The notes under the pieces are model-generated. The model was given only the letters and a program-made list of their open reading frames with translations. It was not told the DNA's origin and did not search any database. This document shows, in pieces, positions 9,297-17,951 of a stretch of 64,000 nt of DNA. The stretch comes from Massilia sp. CF038 (lineage in GTDB: Bacteria; Pseudomonadota; Gammaproteobacteria; Burkholderiales; Burkholderiaceae_D). How positions within the stretch are numbered: position 1 is the stretch's first letter; the number at the start of each line of letters is the position of its first letter. The stretch lies in NCBI RefSeq assembly GCF_900129765.1, contig NZ_FQWU01000001.1, positions 682,001-746,000 of the forward strand. Reading direction: 5' to 3'. Both the position numbers and the translations under genes were made by a program.

Positions 9297-9695
9297 TTAC
9301 CCCAGGGTGGTGGTGATTTCAGTGGTGACCTTGGTCATCAGCTTGTGGATCGGGCATTTCTCGGCCACGCCCAGCAATTCTTCGCGCTGGGCGTCGCTCA
9401 GCTCGCCTGACAAGTGCAAGGTGGCGTGCAGGCGGTAGATGCCGTGCCGCTCCTCGCTGGCGTCGCGCTCGAGCTCGACGCGCACATCGGTCAGGGGGAT
9501 GGCCTTGCGCTTGGCATACCAGACCAGGGTCAGGGCCTTGCAGGCCGAGATGGCCGCATCGTACAGGTCGTGCGGGCTGGGGCCCAGGTCGGCGCCACCT
9601 TCGTCGACGCTGCCGTCGACGGTGAAGGCATGCTCGCGAATGCGCACCTGGTGGGCCATGGCTTGCGACAGGTCGCGCGTGACGGTGATCGACAT
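9297..9695 (-). CDS. OsmC family protein
   Basis: 132 residues. The two redox cysteines of OsmC/Ohr-like proteins are present, one in SACKALT near residue 54 and one in AEKCPIHK near residue 110, so a thiol-dependent peroxidase activity is plausible. The length is that of a single OsmC domain. It lies between cupin and pirin genes on the same strand with short gaps (15 and 3 bp). Confidence 0.9.
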   Translation of the reverse strand: MSITVTRDLSQAMAHQVRIREHAFTVDGSVDEGGADLGPSPHDLYDAAISACKALTLVWYAKRKAIPLTDVRVELERDASEERHGIYRLHATLHLSGELSDAQREELLGVAEKCPIHKLMTKVTTEITTTLG

Positions 9696-9710
9696 GGGAG
9701 CTCCTTGCTA

Positions 9711-10097
9711 TTAGTGGCCGTGCTGCTGTTCGTACTCGTCGGCTTCCGCCTTGGTCTTGTGGATGATGCCGTCCGGATGCTCGGGCGGGGTGTACAAGGT
9801 GTACAGACGCAGCGGCTCGGTGCTGGAAGTGTTGATGACATTGTGTTCGGTGCCGGCCGGGATCACGACTGCGGTGCCGTCTTCCAGCTGGTGCTGTTCG
9901 CCATCGAGGATGGCCACGCCGGTGCCCGATTCGACCCGGATGAACTGGTCGTGGCCGGTGTGATGTTCCATGCCGATTTCTTCATTGGCCTGCAGGGTCA
10001 TGATGACCAGCTGGCTGCGCTGAGTGGTGTAAAGCACTTCGCGGAAATTGTTGCCTTCGAGGGTTTTCTGCTCGATGTTGATGCTGTAGCCAGACAT
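9711..10097 (-). CDS. Cupin domain protein
   Basis: 128 residues, single small cupin. The first metal motif is MEHHTGHDQFIRVESGTG (residues 43-60) and the second region is VVIPAGTEHNVIN. The C-terminus PPEHPDGIIHKTKAEADEYE is typical of a widespread stand-alone cupin family of unknown substrate. Probably the first gene of the operon running to 7501; a good Shine-Dalgarno-like GGAGGCAGG precedes the ATG at 10097. Confidence 0.88.
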   Translation of the reverse strand: MSGYSINIEQKTLEGNNFREVLYTTQRSQLVIMTLQANEEIGMEHHTGHDQFIRVESGTGVAILDGEQHQLEDGTAVVIPAGTEHNVINTSSTEPLRLYTLYTPPEHPDGIIHKTKAEADEYEQQHGH

Positions 10098-10141
10098 GCC
10101 TGCCTCCGTAAAATGGTTGAGCTGACAAACATTGTATAAGA

Positions 10142-10165
10142 GCGCGCCAAATGCTGTTGGCGCGC
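10142..10165 (-). terminator. Hairpin after the 10178-10840 gene
   Basis: Perfect 9-bp stem GCGCGCCAA / TTGGCGCGC with a 6-nt loop, 13 bp beyond the stop of the membrane protein gene. The T-run on the minus strand is weak, so termination is likely but not certain. Confidence 0.5.
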
Positions 10166-10177
10166 CCTCAAAATGGC

Positions 10178-10840
10178 CTAGTGCGCAGCAGGCGTGGCCT
10201 TGGCCAATTCCTTTTGCAGGTCGCGCAGGTTGGTGTTGGCGCTGCGGTAGGAGGTGATTTCCTGGTTCAGCATGCGGTACACCTCGCGTGGATTGGACAC
10301 GCCCATCTGGACATTGCTCATCACGTTGATCAGGTAGGGGCGGTCAATGAACATGGCCGCGCCGGTGCCCGACAGCGACTGGATGTCGCGCATCAGGGCG
10401 TAGACGGCCGAGTAGCGCTTGAGCTCGCTGCTATTCATCCAGCTGACCGACTGGTTGGCCACCGCCACTTCCCAGGCTTCGCGGCGCAGGGTGGGGGTAT
10501 GAATGCTGAGCGAGAAGGCGCCGTCGTATTTGTCGACGATGTGCTTCATCAGGGTCTCGTCGTCCATGGTGCCGGCCTTGATGTCGGCCAGCAGCGCTTT
10601 CTGGATCACCAGCAGTTCTTCGGCGCGCTGGTCGTTGTGCTTGATGACCTTGTCCAGTTCTTCGGTATTGGCCCGGATTTCAGCATCGATTTTCTGGCTG
10701 GCCTGCTGCGCCAGCGTGTGGTGATGCAGCGACTGGGCGCCGTGCTCGAGCGCCAGCGCGGTCAGGATACTGATGACGATCATCAGGTATTCGCCGGCAA
10801 ATTCTTTCAGGTGCTTGGATTTGGGGACTTCAAAGTGCAT
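10178..10840 (-). CDS. Hypothetical single-span membrane protein
   Basis: 220 residues from the ATG at 10840 (MHFEVPKSKHLKEFAGEYLM). A longer reading frame continues upstream but runs antisense through imuA, so it is not used. One membrane segment near residues 17-33 (EYLMIVISILTALALE) is followed by a long soluble part with coiled-coil-like heptads (IDAEIRANTEELDKVIKHNDQ) and helices. It resembles small bacterial proteins with one N-terminal TM helix and a cytosolic or periplasmic helical domain; function unknown. It is transcribed divergently from imuA. Confidence 0.75.
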   Translation of the reverse strand: MHFEVPKSKHLKEFAGEYLMIVISILTALALEHGAQSLHHHTLAQQASQKIDAEIRANTEELDKVIKHNDQRAEELLVIQKALLADIKAGTMDDETLMKHIVDKYDGAFSLSIHTPTLRREAWEVAVANQSVSWMNSSELKRYSAVYALMRDIQSLSGTGAAMFIDRPYLINVMSNVQMGVSNPREVYRMLNQEITSYRSANTNLRDLQKELAKATPAAH

Positions 10841-10863
10841 GAATGCTTCCTTGGATTGGGTGT

Positions 10864-10943
10864 CGTCCTCGCGCAGGCGCTGGCGCCATGCCATGTGATC
10901 GGCGTTGTTTAATGGGCTATGGGTCCCCGCCTGCGCGAGGACG
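10864..10943. repeat. Dispersed long inverted repeat, copy 1
   Basis: Perfect 16-bp arms CGTCCTCGCGCAGGCG (10864-10879) and its mirror (10928-10943) around a 48-nt centre. Same family as the copies near 16.9, 18.5, 22.2, 38.5 and 63.0 kb. It lies between divergent genes, so it is not simply a terminator here. Confidence 0.8.
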
Positions 10944-11039
10944 GTGCTGCGTGCAGCAACATACACGCTGATTGTGAACTGTGCAACTTTGCCAGCTTGC
11001 CCGCACGATAGCCCTTGCCAAAACCGGATGCAGCGAGTA

Positions 11040-11055
11040 CTGTACATCCATACAG
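11040..11055 (+). promoter_or_regulatory. LexA (SOS) box of imuAB
   Basis: CTGTACATCCATACAG, a CTG-N10-CAG LexA site inside the longer palindrome TACTG...CAGTA (11038-11057). It sits 20 bp upstream of the imuA ATG, so imuAB should be DNA-damage inducible. Confidence 0.85.
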
Positions 11056-11075
11056 TACTTTTCCATGCAAAGACC

Positions 11076-11783
11076 ATGAACCGCCCTGATTCCCTTGCCG
11101 CTCCGGAGGACTTGCACCCCTCCCTCTGGCGCGCCTCGCAACTGGCGCATGCCACCACGCGCTGCGTCGAAACCGGCCATCCCACGCTGTCGCCCCAGCT
11201 GCCCGGGGGCGGCTGGCCCACCGGCACCCTGATCGATCTGCTGCCCCAGCAGCCCGGCATTGGCGAGCTGCGGCTGCTGTGTCCGGCTCTGGCCAAGGTG
11301 GCGCGGCGCCGCATCGTGCTGCTGCAGCCACCCCATCCGCCCCAGGCCCTGGCCCTGGCTGCCATGGGGCTGGCGCCATCGCAGCTGGTCTGGATCCGCA
11401 GCAGCCGCAGCAGTGACGCCCTGTGGGCCGCCGAGCAAGTCTTGCGCAGCGGCAGCTGCGGCGCGCTGCTGTTCTGGCAAAGCCATGCGCGCGGCGAAAC
11501 CCTGCGCCGGCTGCATCTGGCCGCGCAAAGCGGGGACAGCCTGTTCTTCATGCTGCGCCCGCTCGCTGCCGCGCAAGATGCCTCGCCCGCGCCGCTGCGC
11601 CTGGCACTGCGCCCCGCAGTCGGCGGCCTCGACATTGGCTTCATCAAACGCCGGGGGCCGCAGCGCGATGCGCCGCTGTTCCTGCCACTCACGCCTTCTT
11701 TACTGCAGCGCCATGCGACTCTGGATCGGGCTGTACCTGCCCCAGCTCCCGCTCGAAGTGTTCAGCCCGCACTGGTCAGCTGA
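11076..11783 (+). CDS. imuA: Translesion synthesis-associated protein ImuA
   Basis: 235 residues starting MNRPDSLAAPEDLHPSLWRA at 11076, chosen because the LexA box is 20 bp upstream and because earlier in-frame starts would read through that box. The family landmarks are GWPTGTLIDLLPQQPGIGELRLL and a RecA-like strand pattern (RRIVLLQPPHPPQ), without a complete Walker A. ImuA (SulA/RecA-like) cooperates with ImuB and DnaE2 in SOS mutagenesis. It overlaps imuB by 71 bp in another frame, ensuring coupled translation. Confidence 0.92.
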   Translation: MNRPDSLAAPEDLHPSLWRASQLAHATTRCVETGHPTLSPQLPGGGWPTGTLIDLLPQQPGIGELRLLCPALAKVARRRIVLLQPPHPPQALALAAMGLAPSQLVWIRSSRSSDALWAAEQVLRSGSCGALLFWQSHARGETLRRLHLAAQSGDSLFFMLRPLAAAQDASPAPLRLALRPAVGGLDIGFIKRRGPQRDAPLFLPLTPSLLQRHATLDRAVPAPAPARSVQPALVS

Positions 11784-13194
11784 CAAGGGCAGCGTCGTGC
11801 TCGAGCACGAGCGGGTGCTGGCCTTGTCGCCGGCGGCGCGCGCCGCTGGCGTGCAGCCAGGCTTGCGCCGCGGCGGCGTGCTGATGCTCCTGCCCGAGGC
11901 GCGCCTGCACGAACGCAGCGCCGAGCGCGAAGCGGCGGCCCTGCACGAGGTCGCCATGACGCTGCTGCAGTACACGCCGCTGGTGGCCCAGGCCGAGGAA
12001 GCAACCCTGCTGCTGGACGTGGGCGCCAGCCTGCGTCTGTTTGGCGGCATTCGCGCCCTGTGCCGGTGCATCCGGGCCAATTTGCAGGCACTGGGGTTTT
12101 CTGCCGCGCTCAGTTGCGCACCCACCGCACGCGGGGCCTGGCTGCTGGCACGCCAGCAGGCCGGGCGCGCGCTGGGCATGGCCACGCTGGTGCGGCGCCT
12201 GGACCGTCTGCCCAGCGCCTTGCCACCGCCAGGGCGCGCCTTTGCTGCCTGGTTCGAGGGCATTGGCTGCTTTACCTTGGGCGACATGCGGCGGCTGCCG
12301 CGGCCCGGCTTGCAGCGCCGCTGCGGGCGCGCGCTGCTCGACCTGCTCGACGCAGCCTATGGCATGACGCCCGAACTGTTCGACTGGATCGAAGCGCCCA
12401 CCACCTTCAGCGCCCGGCTCGAATTGTTCGACCGGGTCGAAAACGCCGAAGCGCTGCTGTTTGGCGCGCACCGCCTGCTGCTGCAAATGACAGGCTGGCT
12501 GTGCGCCCACCAGCTGGCGGTCGAGCGCATCGTGCTTGAGCTCGAACACGAGCGGGGCAGGGTGGCGCGCCCGCCCACCGTGCTGGAAATCGCGCTGGCC
12601 GAACCGACCTGGCGCGACGAGCACCTGGTGCGCCTGCTCAAGGAGCGTCTGGGCAAGCTGGAGCTGGTCGCGCACGTGATTGGTCTGCGCCTGAGCGCGC
12701 CCCAGGTACAAGCCATGGAGCCGCCCAGCGATTCGCTGTTTCCCGATCCCGGCGGCAGCGAGGACGACCAGCTGCGCCTGTTTGAATTGCTGGTGGCGCG
12801 CCTGGGCGCCGACAACGTGCTGCAGGCAGCCCCTCAGGCCGACTATCGGCCCGAGCTGGCCAATATGTGGGTGCCCGTGCAAAAAAAGATCCGCGCCAGC
12901 GCACAGCTGGCACAGATGCCGCCCGATGTGCTCAGTTTGCCGCGTCCGTCCTGGCTGCTGGCCAAGCCGATTGCCCTGCTGATGCGCAATCATCGGCCCT
13001 TCTACGGCTCGCCGCTAAAAATGGCGTCCACGCCCGAGCGGATCGAGGCCGGCTGGTGGAGCCAGTCGCAAACGCGCGATTATTTCATTGCCGAAGGGCT
13101 CGATCACGCGCATTACTGGGTGTATCGCGAGCGTATCGTGGGCGCGGCCGCCGATGCCGAGCCGCGCTGGTTTTTGCATGGGCTGTTTGGCTAG
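11713..13194 (+). CDS. imuB: Y-family polymerase-like protein ImuB
   Basis: 493 residues from the ATG at 11713 (MRLWIGLYLPQLPLEVF). It has the Y-family fold, but the N-terminal LWIGLYLPQLPLE replaces the catalytic DxD-type start of active polymerases, as in other ImuB proteins. A beta-clamp motif QLRLF follows a Glu/Asp stretch near residue 355. The C-terminus ends WFLHGLFG, a common ImuB ending thought to contact partners. ImuB is the hub that joins ImuA, DnaE2 and the sliding clamp. dnaE2 is not adjacent but lies at 23.7 kb. Confidence 0.93.
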   Translation: MRLWIGLYLPQLPLEVFSPHWSADKGSVVLEHERVLALSPAARAAGVQPGLRRGGVLMLLPEARLHERSAEREAAALHEVAMTLLQYTPLVAQAEEATLLLDVGASLRLFGGIRALCRCIRANLQALGFSAALSCAPTARGAWLLARQQAGRALGMATLVRRLDRLPSALPPPGRAFAAWFEGIGCFTLGDMRRLPRPGLQRRCGRALLDLLDAAYGMTPELFDWIEAPTTFSARLELFDRVENAEALLFGAHRLLLQMTGWLCAHQLAVERIVLELEHERGRVARPPTVLEIALAEPTWRDEHLVRLLKERLGKLELVAHVIGLRLSAPQVQAMEPPSDSLFPDPGGSEDDQLRLFELLVARLGADNVLQAAPQADYRPELANMWVPVQKKIRASAQLAQMPPDVLSLPRPSWLLAKPIALLMRNHRPFYGSPLKMASTPERIEAGWWSQSQTRDYFIAEGLDHAHYWVYRERIVGAAADAEPRWFLHGLFG

Positions 13195-13318
13195 TACTGC
13201 GAATGGGCCGAAGGCGCACGAAGCACTAAAACGGGTGCGTAAATCATGCACCCCTGTTATTCTGCAGCCGATCTCCGCCGTCCCGAGCGGCATCAATTGT
13301 CACTGCGAGAGCAAGCCA

Positions 13319-14896
13319 ATGGAACACCATCCCAACATCGACGCCGTGCGCGACGCGTTAAAAAACGAAAACATGTGGACGGATGTGCCGGGCTCCGGAC
13401 TTGAATGGGACCACACCGCCGTCATGTTCTTGACGCAGCATCGTGCGGAGCAAACGCTGCGCGCATTGTGCGGCCCCAACATCACGCTGGCGACCTTGCT
13501 CACTCAAGTCTCGCGCAGTGGCCTGGCGCGTCTGATCGACCGCTTGGAATTGCGGATTAACACGTATGCAATGGGCGAGGAAATATGTTCATTTGGAACG
13601 CGCGACGTCGAGAGGTACCAGCAGGAGTATTACGGATACCGTTCGCTTGCCGACACCTTCGAGCGCCACGGCATTATCCGTATCGATGACGCGCTGCAGG
13701 ACGAACACACTGTCTTTACCTTTACCCTGCTCGAGGGCAGCGATGCGGCGCGCACAAGCCGCAACGAGGCGTTTCGCTTCGATATGGTAAACGCCGGACC
13801 CACAGCCCAGGTCAGCGCCTGTTTCGTGGGCGACGGCACCCGGGCGCTGACTGGCTCGCGCGACACCAGCATGACGCTGTGGGACCTTGACCGGGCACTG
13901 CCAATACGCACGTTTCGGGGGCATACCGAAGCCATCTGGAGCATCGCGTGTACAGCCGATGGCAAACGTGCGCTGACCGCCTCGGGCGATACCACGTTAC
14001 GCCTGTGGGACGTCGACAGCGGTCAATGTCTGCGTATTTTTCAAGGCCATGAGGCGCCCTTGCGCAGCGTTGCGATCAGCGCCGACGGCGCGTTTGCCGT
14101 CTCGGGCAGCATCGACAGCTCGCTGCGTACGTGGAACGTCGAGACCGGTGAATGCCTGCGGCAAATTCAATATCGCCAGGGACGCGATTTCAGTGAAACC
14201 ATCCCGATCGCCATCGGCGCTAACCGGGCTCTGGCGCGTACAGACGGGCGGGCCTTCGGGCTCATCGAACTTTCCACCGGGAAATGTCTAACTGAATTCA
14301 AATTTGTCGACCAGGTTCTGTACCACTGCGCGATCACCGGCGATGGCCGTTATGCGCTGGCCGCCCACTTGGTAGATCGGGACGATCAGCCGATGAACCG
14401 CTTGTGCCTGTGGGACTTGACCACCCTGGCCCTGGTCCGGCTGTTCGAGCCATACGAAGGACAAGCGGCCGGATGGGGCGGACAACGCTATGTTCATTGC
14501 CTGGCCATCAACGAGGAAGAGGCACAGGTGGCCGCGGGTTACGACGACGGGACCATTCGGATCTGGGATTACGCCAGCGGCGCCTTTCTTGGCACCATTG
14601 CGGCGCATGGCGACGAGGTGCGATCCATCGCTTTCAGCAAGTATGGCAGCATGATGCTGTCGACCGCGATGGATCACTCCATCATTCTGTGGAATACCGA
14701 AGACGGCACGCGGCTGGCGTGTTTTGGCGATGATAGCGGCACCCGCGAGAACATCCGGCGCGCCAAGCTCTACGCGCATGCCCCCGACACGCCTGCTGTT
14801 CGGCCACCCGAGGCGGATAATCCGCCCTTGGCAGGCCCGGCCCCAGGCGCCGGCGACCGTTCTCGCCCGATTACCCAACTTAAAATTCCCATTTGA
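13319..14896 (+). CDS. WD40 repeat protein
   Basis: 525 residues from the ATG at 13319 (MEHHPNIDAVRDALKNENMW). Residues 1-150 form an unrecognised, mostly helical domain; residues about 155-485 carry WD40 blades ending in LWDLD, LWDVD, TWNVE, LWDLT, IWDYA and LWNTE, so six or seven blades. The last 40 residues are Pro-rich and likely disordered. Bacterial WD40 proteins are scaffolds; no kinase or protease domain is fused. There is no signal peptide, so it is cytoplasmic. It follows imuB by 124 bp and is probably independent of it. Confidence 0.85.
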   Translation: MEHHPNIDAVRDALKNENMWTDVPGSGLEWDHTAVMFLTQHRAEQTLRALCGPNITLATLLTQVSRSGLARLIDRLELRINTYAMGEEICSFGTRDVERYQQEYYGYRSLADTFERHGIIRIDDALQDEHTVFTFTLLEGSDAARTSRNEAFRFDMVNAGPTAQVSACFVGDGTRALTGSRDTSMTLWDLDRALPIRTFRGHTEAIWSIACTADGKRALTASGDTTLRLWDVDSGQCLRIFQGHEAPLRSVAISADGAFAVSGSIDSSLRTWNVETGECLRQIQYRQGRDFSETIPIAIGANRALARTDGRAFGLIELSTGKCLTEFKFVDQVLYHCAITGDGRYALAAHLVDRDDQPMNRLCLWDLTTLALVRLFEPYEGQAAGWGGQRYVHCLAINEEEAQVAAGYDDGTIRIWDYASGAFLGTIAAHGDEVRSIAFSKYGSMMLSTAMDHSIILWNTEDGTRLACFGDDSGTRENIRRAKLYAHAPDTPAVRPPEADNPPLAGPAPGAGDRSRPITQLKIPI

Positions 14897-14909
14897 ATCC
14901 ACGCCACAT

Positions 14910-16019
14910 TTAGTGGGCCCGGCTGCCCACGTTGCGCAAGGTGTTGTCCAGCTGGCTTTTGCTGTCGGCAGCCTCATGCGCATCGGCCAGCCGCACCACC
15001 CGCGTTGGGTGGGCAAAGGCAATGCCCTTGGCCGCGAAGCGGCTAAAAATGGCTAGATAGATGGCTTGCTGCGTGTCCATATGCACAAAGTAATCCGGGC
15101 TTTGCACGTGATAGACGACCTCGAAATTGAGGGATGACTCGGCATACGCCGAAAAATGCGCACGTTCAAAGCTGGCCGATGCTTGTGCCGTGACCACTTC
15201 GCGCACAATGCCGGGAATGGCGCGCAACTGTTCTTCGCTGGTGCTGTAAGTGACGCGCAAAATAAAGGCCACGCGCCGGGTTTGCATGCGCTGATGATTG
15301 TGAATGCGGCTGCGTAATAGTTCTGCATTCGAAAACACGATCTGTTCGCCACCCAGCCCGCGCAGGCGGGTGGTTTTCAGGCCGATGAATTCGACCGCGC
15401 CCAGTGCATCACCCACAATGATGAAGTCGCCCACCACGAAGGGTTTGTCCAGCACGATCGAGAGCGATGCGAACAGGTCGCCCAGGATATTTTGCATGGC
15501 CAGCGCCACGGCGATGCCGCCGATGCCCAGGCTGGCCACCAGGGCCGTGATGTTGACGCCCAGGTTGTCGAGAATAACCAGGGTGATGATGACCCACAGC
15601 ATCAGGCGGGCAATAAAGCACACCACCGTCATGGAGCTGTTGCCGGCATTGTCAGCGGCCGCTTCGGCCCGGGCGTGGTATACCTGGCGCCAGATGCGCA
15701 CACCACGGTCGCCCCACAATGCAAGCTGCAGCAGCAAGGCAGTGACGGCGGCGCGTGACAGAATCAGCTCCACGCGCGGGTGCAGCTCCAGCACCAGACT
15801 GCCGGCATAAAGGGCCACGGCGGCAACGGCCAGCCGGTAAGTGGCGCCCAGCATGCGCAGGGCAACGTCGTCAATTCGGGTATGGGTGCGTTGCACGATG
15901 GGCGCGAGTTTTCGCACCGCAAATGCGCGCGCTGCCATGGCGGTCAGCATGAGTAGCACGGCCACGCCCGAGGCCATACCCCAGCGGCTGAGAGGGTTGT
16001 CAAGAAATTGGAAATCCAT
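14910..16019 (-). CDS. MscS-family mechanosensitive channel
   Basis: 369 residues. Three or four membrane segments precede the pore helix; the MscS signature is at about residues 160-230: LGVNITALVASLGIGGIAVALAMQ, then NILGDLFASLSIVLDKPFVVGDFI and GLKTTRLRGLGGEQIVFSNAELL. The soluble C-terminal domain follows. These channels open on membrane stretch to release osmolytes on osmotic downshock. It converges with the WD40 gene with only 13 bp between stops and is divergent from the hydrolase at 16173. Confidence 0.93.
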   Translation of the reverse strand: MDFQFLDNPLSRWGMASGVAVLLMLTAMAARAFAVRKLAPIVQRTHTRIDDVALRMLGATYRLAVAAVALYAGSLVLELHPRVELILSRAAVTALLLQLALWGDRGVRIWRQVYHARAEAAADNAGNSSMTVVCFIARLMLWVIITLVILDNLGVNITALVASLGIGGIAVALAMQNILGDLFASLSIVLDKPFVVGDFIIVGDALGAVEFIGLKTTRLRGLGGEQIVFSNAELLRSRIHNHQRMQTRRVAFILRVTYSTSEEQLRAIPGIVREVVTAQASASFERAHFSAYAESSLNFEVVYHVQSPDYFVHMDTQQAIYLAIFSRFAAKGIAFAHPTRVVRLADAHEAADSKSQLDNTLRNVGSRAH

Positions 16020-16172
16020 CAGTCCTGCTTCCGTTGGTCAAAGCAATTGGACCGCAGCCAGTGACTTAGTTCCGGAGATTCCCGGTGGCGCCATGGAAGC
16101 ACTTTTATTGCGCCAGGGGTATTGGTAATGTGTCATGATATGGATACCAAAAACCGATCCGAGGATGTGCGT

Positions 16173-16928
16173 ATGCAAAGCACCCGACAGGAATTTACCG
16201 GCAGCGACGGCCAGGTTCTGGCTGCCCGCCTGGACGCCCCGGAAGGCGAGATCAAGGCGTACGCCTTGTTCGCCCACTGTTTCACCTGCGGCAAGGACGT
16301 GTTTGCCGCCAGCCGGATTGCCAAGTCGCTCAGCGAGTATGGCATTGCTGTGCTTCGTTTCGACTTTACCGGCCTTGGCGCCAGCGAAGGGGACTTTGCC
16401 AACACCAATTTTTCATCGAATCTGGAAGACCTGGTCGCTGCCGCCAATTACATGCGCACCCACTTCAAGGCGCCCGCTTTGCTGGTAGGACACAGCCTGG
16501 GCGGCGCGGCCGTGCTGGCAGCGGCCGCGGAAATTGCCGAGTGTAAAGCGGTGGTGACGATCGGTGCGCCCAGCGATCCAGACCATGTGGTGGGGCTGTT
16601 CCGTACCCATCTGGAAGCGATCCATTCGGACGGGGAGGCTGAGGTGCAGCTGGCAGGGCGCTCGTTCACCATTAAGCGGCATTTTTTGACCGATGCGGCC
16701 GAGCACAATCTCAGTGAAAAGACAGCCCACCTGCGGCGTGCTTTGCTGGTGATGCATTCACCGCAGGATCAGACGGTCGATATCAATAATGCGCTGCATA
16801 TTTTTACTGCGGCCAAGCACCCGAAAAGCTTTGTGTCGCTGGATGATGCTGATCACTTGCTCACGCGCAAGGAGGATGCGGAGTGGGTGGCGAGCATGAT
16901 TGCGGCGTGGAGTGATCGTTACGTTTGA
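16173..16928 (+). CDS. Alpha/beta hydrolase (hydrolase half of the hydrolase-OsmC family)
   Basis: 251 residues from the ATG at 16173, preceded by GAGGA at a 7-bp spacing; an ATG at 16122 has no good ribosome site. It opens with [20 protein letters not shown] and [14 protein letters not shown], the hallmark of proteins that in many bacteria fuse this hydrolase to an OsmC domain. The nucleophile elbow is [14 protein letters not shown] and DADHLLT supply the probable Asp and His. The OsmC half is absent here: the gene ends cleanly and is followed by a repeat. Confidence 0.88.
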   Translation: MQSTRQEFTGSDGQVLAARLDAPEGEIKAYALFAHCFTCGKDVFAASRIAKSLSEYGIAVLRFDFTGLGASEGDFANTNFSSNLEDLVAAANYMRTHFKAPALLVGHSLGGAAVLAAAAEIAECKAVVTIGAPSDPDHVVGLFRTHLEAIHSDGEAEVQLAGRSFTIKRHFLTDAAEHNLSEKTAHLRRALLVMHSPQDQTVDINNALHIFTAAKHPKSFVSLDDADHLLTRKEDAEWVASMIAAWSDRYV

Positions 16929-16933
16929 GCCGT

Positions 16934-17011
16934 CGCCCTCGCGAAGGCGGGGGCCCATTCCACGCTACCGAATTCGGAGACATGGAATAGCCCCCCGCCT
17001 TCGCGAGGGCG
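16934..17011. repeat. Dispersed long inverted repeat, copy 2
   Basis: Arms CGCCCTCGCGAAGGCGG and its mirror CCGCCTTCGCGAGGGCG, separated by 44 nt containing ACCGAATTCGG. Directly after the hydrolase stop, so it may act as a transcript 3' hairpin. Confidence 0.8.
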
Positions 17012-17049
17012 ATGCGTTTGTTGCGCTGCGTTAGCAGAGCGTCACATGT

Positions 17050-17340
17050 TCAATGGTGCGTGGACGAGTCATCTTCGCCGTCGCTGGCGAGGTCGGGTGT
17101 GGCAGCGTGATTCCCGCGCCGCCTGGCCGGCTCGCTCAGCACGCGCCGCGCCACGGTGGGCGCTACCTCATGCCGGGCCAGATAATCGGCCGCGCAGGCT
17201 TCTCCCAGCATGTCGCGCAGGACAATGCCAACTTCGATGTGCTGGGAAGTGAGCGAATCCGGACGCCCGATGGGCATGCCGTGGGCCGGACCCTGAACCT
17301 GGTCGGGGCTGATGACGAGGGTGTGGAGTAGTTTGCTCAT
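17050..17340 (-). CDS. Hypothetical protein
   Basis: 96 residues from the ATG at 17340 (MSKLLHTLVISPDQVQG). The middle (SQHIEVGIVLRDMLGEACAADYLARHEVAPTVARRVLS) looks like an amphipathic helical domain that recurs in Burkholderiales hypotheticals; I know no function. The C-terminus is acidic and His-tailed. The overlapping plus-strand frame was rejected because it lacks this domain-like pattern. No TM segment or signal peptide. Confidence 0.6.
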   Translation of the reverse strand: MSKLLHTLVISPDQVQGPAHGMPIGRPDSLTSQHIEVGIVLRDMLGEACAADYLARHEVAPTVARRVLSEPARRRGNHAATPDLASDGEDDSSTHH

Positions 17341-17402
17341 GCACACATCCTGCCTCTGCAAACCGGGACTGTATGTGCGCTATTTCACTTAGCGCGAACG
17401 CC

Positions 17403-17753
17403 TCAATCTTCGTCGAAATCTTCGGCCAGATTTTTCCAGCCCTTGAGCTTGGCAAACGCGGCAAATTCCTCAGGTGCTTCCAGTACGATCAGCTTGCGGT
17501 CTTGCAAGCCGGGATCGCTGTGCCCGAAATTGGGACCCACGTAACCCAGCGCGCGCAGGCGGTCGATGATGGCGTTCACGAGAGTCTTGTCTTTGAACAA
17601 GCCGGGCTCGATGGGGGCGGCAAAGTCCACGTACACATCAATGATCCCGTAACCCTCGTCAAAGATGCGTACAGCCTTCACATCGTGGGAACGGCCGCTG
17701 CTGTCACTGGCCTTGAACGGGCCGCTCAGCTGAATGTCGGTATCGGTAGTCAT
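17403..17753 (-). CDS. Hypothetical small soluble protein
   Basis: 116 residues from the ATG at 17753 (MTTDTDIQLSGPFKASDSSG); a longer frame upstream is low quality. It has an alternating strand pattern (VKAVRIFDEGYGIIDVYVDFAAP) and ends in an acidic tail EDFDED. No family recognised. It is on the opposite strand to hsp20, and its 5' end faces the hsp20 promoter region. Confidence 0.65.
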   Translation of the reverse strand: MTTDTDIQLSGPFKASDSSGRSHDVKAVRIFDEGYGIIDVYVDFAAPIEPGLFKDKTLVNAIIDRLRALGYVGPNFGHSDPGLQDRKLIVLEAPEEFAAFAKLKGWKNLAEDFDED

Positions 17754-17857
17754 GGGCGCAGCATAACACCATCGGCGCGCGCTCGCATGGCACGGCGCGG
17801 ACCACCAAAACAAAATATTTTTTGGTCCATTGGGCAAAAAATCGTATTTTTCAAGGC

Positions 17858-17885
17858 CTTGAAACGTACGCCAGCGACCTTAGAT
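17858..17885 (+). promoter_or_regulatory. Possible sigma-32 heat-shock promoter of hsp20
   Basis: CTTGAAA at 17858-17864 matches the sigma-32 -35 consensus exactly; 13 nt later CCTTAGAT (17878-17885) is a partial match to the CCCCATnT -10 element. It lies about 70 bp upstream of a small heat-shock gene, which supports it. Confidence 0.45.
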
Positions 17886-17903
17886 TCGATCCAACGGATG
17901 CTC

Positions 17904-17945
17904 CACGGAGGTCCGTCAACTTATCGCTTAACTTTTAAAAGGATA
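17904..17945 (+). promoter_or_regulatory. ROSE-like RNA thermometer in the hsp20 leader
   Basis: TATCGCTT (17922-17929) can pair with the Shine-Dalgarno arm AAGGATA (17939-17945), leaving one unpaired G opposite the SD, which is the hallmark UYGCU feature of ROSE elements. A small upstream hairpin ACGG-AGGT-CCGT is also present. The SD would be masked at low temperature and freed by heat. Confidence 0.5.
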
Positions 17946-17951
17946 CTTATC

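Noticed and set aside
17053-17331. Plus-strand frame opposite the 96-residue hypothetical
   Set aside because: Less protein-like than the minus-strand product, and no ribosome site.
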